Assembly (NCBI RefSeq): GCF_051967035.1
Contig: NZ_JBQCKK010000002.1
Location: 1 to 64,000, forward strand
Reading direction: 5' to 3'
DNA from: Brevibacillus sp051967035
GTDB lineage: Bacteria > Bacillota > Bacilli > Brevibacillales > Brevibacillaceae
Length of the DNA stretch: 64,000 bases
The translations under genes were made by a program, and so were the position numbers. Of this stretch, positions 60,108 through 64,000 are shown piece by piece. The notes beneath the pieces are model-generated. The model was not told the origin of the DNA. It made no database searches and saw only the letters and a list, made by a program, of their open reading frames with translations. Position 1 is the stretch's first letter. The number at the start of each line of letters is the position of its first letter.

Positions 60108-61157
60108 GTGGAAATCGGGGTAAGCACCTTTGTAGAAACGACGCCGGATCCACAAACCGGCGAGGTGATCAGCCATGCGCAGCGTTTGCGGGAAGTGGTC
60201 GAGGAAATTGTGCTGGCGGATCAGGTAGGGCTGGATGTGTTTGGCGTTGGCGAGCATCACCGGAAGGATTTTGCGGCGTCTTCTCCCGCGATGGTGCTTG
60301 CGGCGGCTGCGCCACAGACCAAGCGGATTCGACTGACGAGCGCGGTGACGGTGCTGTCCTCGGCTGACCCGGTGCGTGTATTCCAGGACTTTGCGACACT
60401 CGATGCCATTTCGAACGGGCGCGCAGAAATCATGGCCGGGAGAGGGTCTTTTATCGAGTCATTCCCGTTGTTCGGCTATGATTTGAGAGAGTACGATGAA
60501 CTGTTCGAAGAAAAGCTGGAGCTGCTGTTAAAAATCCGCGCGTCGGAAAAGGTGACCTGGAGCGGCAAGCATCGGCCCGCCATTGAAAATCTCGGGATAT
60601 ATCCCCGGCCTGTCCAGGACCCGTTGCCGGTCTGGATTGGCAGTGGCGGCAACACACAATCGGTCATTCGGGCCGGACTGTTGGGGCTTCCGCTCGTTCT
60701 CGCCATCATTGGCGGCCGTCCGGTGCAGTTTGCGCCGCTGGTCGAGCTGTACAAGCGCGCGGCGATCAAAGGCGGTCACGATCCGCGAACGCTGAGGGTG
60801 GCCTCCCATTCGCACGGCTTCATCGATTGGGATACGGAGACGGCGGCAGACAAATTTTTCCCCTCGACTCAGCATGTCATGAACGTTCTCGGACGGGAGC
60901 GCGGCTGGGGGCACTATGACCGATCGAGCTTTGACGCGGCCAGAAGCTTTGAAGGCGCGCTGTATGTAGGCGACCCGGAAACGGTAGCGGCGAAGATCAT
61001 TCACCTGCGCAAACAGGTCGGGGTCACCCGGTTCATGCTGCACGTCCCCGTGGGCACGATGCCGCACGAGCAGGTCATGCAGGCCATTCGGCTTTTGGGA
61101 ACCGAGGTGGCGCCGCGCGTGCGCGAAGAAGTGGCGAAGTGGGAAGCGGAGCAGTGA
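60108..61157 (+). CDS. LLM-class flavin-dependent monooxygenase
   Basis: The 349-residue product (GTG 60108, AAGGGGG upstream) is a luciferase-like monooxygenase: EIGVSTFVETTPDPQTGEVI, ADQVGLDVFGVGEHHRKDF, RIRLTSAVTVLSSADPVRVF, EIMAGRGSFIESFPLFGYDL, and VWIGSGGNTQSVIRAG. This set of motifs matches the Atu2307/SP_0267-type LLM enzymes, of unknown substrate. The frame extends to 60066. It is alone between a terminator and the sigma-54 activator. Confidence 0.9.
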   Translation: MEIGVSTFVETTPDPQTGEVISHAQRLREVVEEIVLADQVGLDVFGVGEHHRKDFAASSPAMVLAAAAPQTKRIRLTSAVTVLSSADPVRVFQDFATLDAISNGRAEIMAGRGSFIESFPLFGYDLREYDELFEEKLELLLKIRASEKVTWSGKHRPAIENLGIYPRPVQDPLPVWIGSGGNTQSVIRAGLLGLPLVLAIIGGRPVQFAPLVELYKRAAIKGGHDPRTLRVASHSHGFIDWDTETAADKFFPSTQHVMNVLGRERGWGHYDRSSFDAARSFEGALYVGDPETVAAKIIHLRKQVGVTRFMLHVPVGTMPHEQVMQAIRLLGTEVAPRVREEVAKWEAEQ

Positions 61158-61381
61158 GTCGGCTGTCCGGGAACAGGGACGAAGCAGTACGCTTCCACTC
61201 GGCCACCCAATCGGCATTGTGTGAGAAAGAAGCACATTCTGCCGGATCAGAGGGGGAGTTTCCCTCTCTGATCGCTTCAACGCGCGCAGCCAGCTCAAAA
61301 ACAGACAGCCCTTGAAACTTCTGAACATTCGGGATAATCTGAAGGAAAGGATTGATTCGTAAAGCGGAGGGGGGTTGATGC

Positions 61382-63274
61382 ATGTTCGAGGAAAGCGTTT
61401 CGTTGCGGGTGTGGAAACGTTTTGTTCAAGAAGGTGTAATGGACTCGGCACGAATCAACAAACGGATTACAGAATCGTGGCATCGCTGCAAAAAAAATCG
61501 GGTAAATCCGTATGCAGGAACGGGACAGGTAGTGTTGGCAAAAGACGCGTTGAAAAGAAAGCAGGAGAGCAATCGGCTTTTGCTGGAGCTTGCCTTGCCG
61601 CAGATCGACCGACTGTCTCCTTTTATCCACGATGTGGGAATGATCGCGCTCGTGATTGATCCAGAGGGCTACGTACTGAGCATGAGCGGCGAAAAGCGGG
61701 CGCTCCTGGATGCGAACGCGATCAATTTCGTCGAAGGCGTGCGCTGGACGGAAGAAGAGGTGGGGACGAACGCCATCGGAACCGCGCTCCTGGCAAAGGA
61801 AGCGATCATGGTCAACGGGACGGAGCATTATTCGGTTGCCTCCCATCGCTGGAGCTGTTTTGCCGCGCCGATTCGCGACGAAGCAGGCAATCTGCTGGGG
61901 GTGATTGATGTATCCAGCCCGCTGGAGCGCAGCCATCCCCAGACGATGGCGACCGTCATGACGTTGGCGTACTCCATCGAGCAGGCGTGGATGAAGCAGC
62001 GGCAGCAGGACGAGCTGGAATTGTTGCAGCGCTCCGTGCTTTTGGCGGACGAACCGGAGCGTCATGTCATCGTCTACAACCAGGAAGAGCGGGTTGTGTA
62101 CGCGAGTGCGGCCATACGCAAGCAAATCGCTGGCTGGTCGGGACGGACGCGGCGCGAGCTGGCTGAATACGGGCTGATGGAGGTCAGGCAAGCCCCGGTG
62201 TTTTCCGGGCGTCATCACGGGCTGATCGGCTGGGTTGTCGATCTGGTCTCTGGCGGCACGCGAACCCCGCGCATTTTTCTCAACAGCGGTCCCGCGTTTC
62301 GGTTCAAAGGCGAGGCGGGAACCAGCGCGGCTTTTGCCCGGGTGCTGCGGGAGCTGGAGCGAATCGCGCCTACGGACGGCAATGTCGTGATCTACGGCGA
62401 GAGCGGCACGGGAAAGGAGCTGGTGGCGCAAGCGATTCACGACAACAGCCCGCGCCGGGAGGGGCCGTTTGTCGCCGTCAACTGCGGGGCAATCCCGCGC
62501 GAACTGATGGAAAGCGAGCTGTTTGGCTACGTCGAGGGCGCCTTCACCGGAGCGCGTCGCCGCGGGTACAAGGGGAAACTCGCCCAGGCCAACGGGGGCA
62601 CGCTGTTTCTCGATGAGATCGGGGAAATTCCCGTGGCGATGCAGGTAGCTTTGCTGCGCGTTCTTCAGGAGCGAACGGTCACGCCGATTGGCAGTACGGA
62701 AGAACAGTCGCTGGATATTCGCGTCATCGCGGCTACACATCGCAATTTGCGCCAGCAGGTGAACGAAGGCAGCTTTCGCGAGGATTTGTACTATCGGCTG
62801 CATGTGCTTCCCGTCTTGCTGCCGCCGCTGCGTTCGCGCAAGGAGGACATTCCGTTGCTCATTCGGCATTATTGCCGCAAAAATGGCTATGTCGAGCCGG
62901 AGTTGCCGGAGACTTTGCAAAAAGAGCTGATGGCCTACGACTGGCCGGGAAACATTCGCGAGCTGTACAACGTGGTGGAACGTCTCCGGGTGATTCCCAG
63001 AGAGGATTGGAAGCGCTTTCTGTCCGGGTTGATTCAGCCCGAGCCGGACCGAGTGTTGGAGCAACCAAGCGCAGATGGAAGCCGGAACGCCGGTCAAGCG
63101 GCCAGCGAGCCTGCTTTTTATGAACCGGACTCCTTGCGCTATCGCGAACAACTGGAACGGCAGACGATCGTCCAGGCGCTGGAAAAGAGCGGCGGCAGCG
63201 CATCCGTGGCGGCCGAGCTGCTCGGCATTCCCCGCAGTACCTTTTACCGCAAGCTGAAAAAGTATCGGCTCTGA
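61382..63274 (+). CDS. Sigma-54-dependent transcriptional activator (AcoR-like)
   Basis: The 630-residue protein has a GAF-type N-terminal domain (INKRITESWHRCKKNRVNPY, WTEEEVGTNAIGTALL, residues about 1-200), the sigma-54 interaction AAA+ core with Walker A GESGTGKE (339-346), GAFTGA (386-391), FLDEIGEIP and RVIAATHRNL, and a C-terminal Fis-type HTH (ALEKSGGSASVAAELLGIPR). The start ATG at 61382 is preceded by AGCGGAGGGGGG. It activates genes read by SigL, possibly acetoin or an amino-acid pathway; no -12/-24 site was seen in this window. Confidence 0.9.
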   Translation: MFEESVSLRVWKRFVQEGVMDSARINKRITESWHRCKKNRVNPYAGTGQVVLAKDALKRKQESNRLLLELALPQIDRLSPFIHDVGMIALVIDPEGYVLSMSGEKRALLDANAINFVEGVRWTEEEVGTNAIGTALLAKEAIMVNGTEHYSVASHRWSCFAAPIRDEAGNLLGVIDVSSPLERSHPQTMATVMTLAYSIEQAWMKQRQQDELELLQRSVLLADEPERHVIVYNQEERVVYASAAIRKQIAGWSGRTRRELAEYGLMEVRQAPVFSGRHHGLIGWVVDLVSGGTRTPRIFLNSGPAFRFKGEAGTSAAFARVLRELERIAPTDGNVVIYGESGTGKELVAQAIHDNSPRREGPFVAVNCGAIPRELMESELFGYVEGAFTGARRRGYKGKLAQANGGTLFLDEIGEIPVAMQVALLRVLQERTVTPIGSTEEQSLDIRVIAATHRNLRQQVNEGSFREDLYYRLHVLPVLLPPLRSRKEDIPLLIRHYCRKNGYVEPELPETLQKELMAYDWPGNIRELYNVVERLRVIPREDWKRFLSGLIQPEPDRVLEQPSADGSRNAGQAASEPAFYEPDSLRYREQLERQTIVQALEKSGGSASVAAELLGIPRSTFYRKLKKYRL

Positions 63275-63311
63275 GTCTCTGACGACGAAAACAACAGGGA
63301 GGAACGCACGC

Positions 63312-64000
63312 ATGCAACCAACATGGCGACAAACGGCTGTGCAGCTGCTCGATACGACCTCCCGGATGCACACGGGGGAAGTGCTTGTCCCGTTTGGCAT
63401 CGCCGAAGCGTACGCCCGCCTGTGTGCAAAGGGCGAAAGGACCGCGCCACTGGTTAACCTCTGGCGACATGAAAAAGCGGTGGTGCTGGGTTCGCGAGAC
63501 GCCAAGCTGCCGCAGGCGGCAAAGGCTGTCCGCGAGCTGGAGGCAAAAGGATATCGCACGGCTGTCCGCCAATCGGGGGGAGCAGCCGTTCCGCTTGCTC
63601 CGGGCGTGGTCAACCTGTCGCTGGTGCTGCCTGTCGGAGCTTACGACTTGAACCCCGAGCCGTTTTTCGTGCAAATGGTCGAGCTGATTCGCGCAGCTTT
63701 GGGCACCGACGGAAAACGCATGCGCAGCGGGGAGGTGGCAGGCTCCTATTGTCCGGGGACGTATGACCTTGCCATCGACGGCTATAAATTTTGCGGGATT
63801 GCCCAGCGGCGTTTGACGCGCGCCGTTTCCGTGCAGGCATTCATCAATGCCGAGGGCTGCGGGCGCATGTACGGAGAGATTGTCCAGTCCTTTTACGAGA
63901 CGGCTGCCCAAGGAGCGTTTGCCGAACAATATCCGCAGGTGCAGCCTGAACGGATGGCAAGCCTGTCCGAGCTGGGCGTGCCAGGAGGAGCAGCAGGGAT
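63312..64000 (+). CDS. lipL: Octanoyl-[GcvH]:protein N-octanoyltransferase LipL, partial
   Basis: LipL moves octanoyl from GcvH to the E2 subunits in lipoic acid synthesis. The visible 229 residues (ATG 63312, AGGGAGG upstream) are QTAVQLLDTTSRM, then VVLGSRDAKLPQAAKAV, the BPL/LPL fold motif RQSGGAAVPLAPGVVNLSLV, and GSYCPGTYDLAIDGYKFCGI with the catalytic cysteine. The end of the gene lies beyond 64000. The LipL/LipM distinction rests on GSYCPGxYDL. Confidence 0.88.
   Translation, partial: MQPTWRQTAVQLLDTTSRMHTGEVLVPFGIAEAYARLCAKGERTAPLVNLWRHEKAVVLGSRDAKLPQAAKAVRELEAKGYRTAVRQSGGAAVPLAPGVVNLSLVLPVGAYDLNPEPFFVQMVELIRAALGTDGKRMRSGEVAGSYCPGTYDLAIDGYKFCGIAQRRLTRAVSVQAFINAEGCGRMYGEIVQSFYETAAQGAFAEQYPQVQPERMASLSELGVPGGAAG

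Noticed and set aside
61295..63613. 772-codon open frame antisense to the sigma-54 activator
   Set aside because: It mirrors the activator in a GC-rich reading frame and has no start context, domains or plausible protein content; it is a shadow.

Overview
The window is the replication-origin region of an endospore-forming, low-GC-lineage Gram-positive bacterium whose protein-coding DNA nevertheless looks moderately GC-rich. The gene order (gyrB-remB-recF-rlbA-dnaN-dnaA on the minus strand, oriC, then rpmH-rnpA-yidD-yidC-khpB-mnmE-mnmG-rsmG-noc-parA-parB on the plus strand), the sporulation genes (noc, a yyaC homologue, a YjcZ-like mini-protein) and the overall character of the proteins point to Bacillales, most probably Brevibacillus. 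The genus is an inference from sequence style and synteny; no database was searched.

Region by region. 1-5400: tRNA-Ala and tRNA-Ile downstream of gyrB, then the dnaA-dnaN-rlbA-recF-remB-gyrB set, all leftward. 5187-7335: a bipartite oriC flanking dnaA, with DnaA boxes on both sides and a candidate unwinding element with DnaA-trios between dnaN and dnaA. 7300-22300: ribosome/RNase P/membrane-insertion genes, tRNA-modification genes, the chromosome-segregation block (noc, parA, parB, two parS sites; two unusually long gene-poor gaps on either side of noc), a cysteine desulfurase, a DUF554 protein and a lipid kinase. 22300-37500: yyaC, MscS channel, DUF951, a dense DnaA-box cluster in front of a secreted M3 peptidase, ychF, the rpsF-ssb-rpsR operon with an S6:S18 leader, yybS-gdpP-rplI-dnaB, and purA with PurR-type operators. 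37500-47600: an M23/LysM/G5 cell-wall peptidase, the complete walRKHIJ operon, an HtrA protease, yyzF and rlmH. 47550-52150: an AT-rich accessory island with decayed sequences and a two-gene bacteriocin-type ABC exporter. 52150-64000: malate:quinone oxidoreductase, an iron/siderophore module (two binding lipoproteins with Fur boxes, an AraC-type regulator fused to a binding-protein domain, a siderophore-esterase-like hydrolase), an amino-acid permease, a flavin monooxygenase, a sigma-54 activator and the start of lipL.

Almost every gene is co-oriented with replication-fork movement away from oriC. The exceptions are small or stand-alone genes (yyaC, the YjcZ-like gene, a NAD(P)-binding protein and an unknown 78-residue gene antisense to the wal operon). 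The parts work together as a core growth block: replication initiation (DnaA, DnaN, DnaB, SSB, gyrase, DnaA-box sites), segregation (ParAB-parS, Noc), cell-wall homeostasis (WalRK, M23 peptidase, HtrA), c-di-AMP turnover (GdpP) and translation (L34, S6, S18, L9, RNase P, tRNA modification). Metabolic and iron-acquisition accessory genes lie to the right. The most unusual signals are the secondary DnaA-box cluster at about 25.1 kb, paired TGTCCAC-N-GTGGACA palindromes with DnaA boxes at about 10 kb, an Sm-like 69-residue protein after purA, and a bacteriocin exporter with no visible bacteriocin gene.
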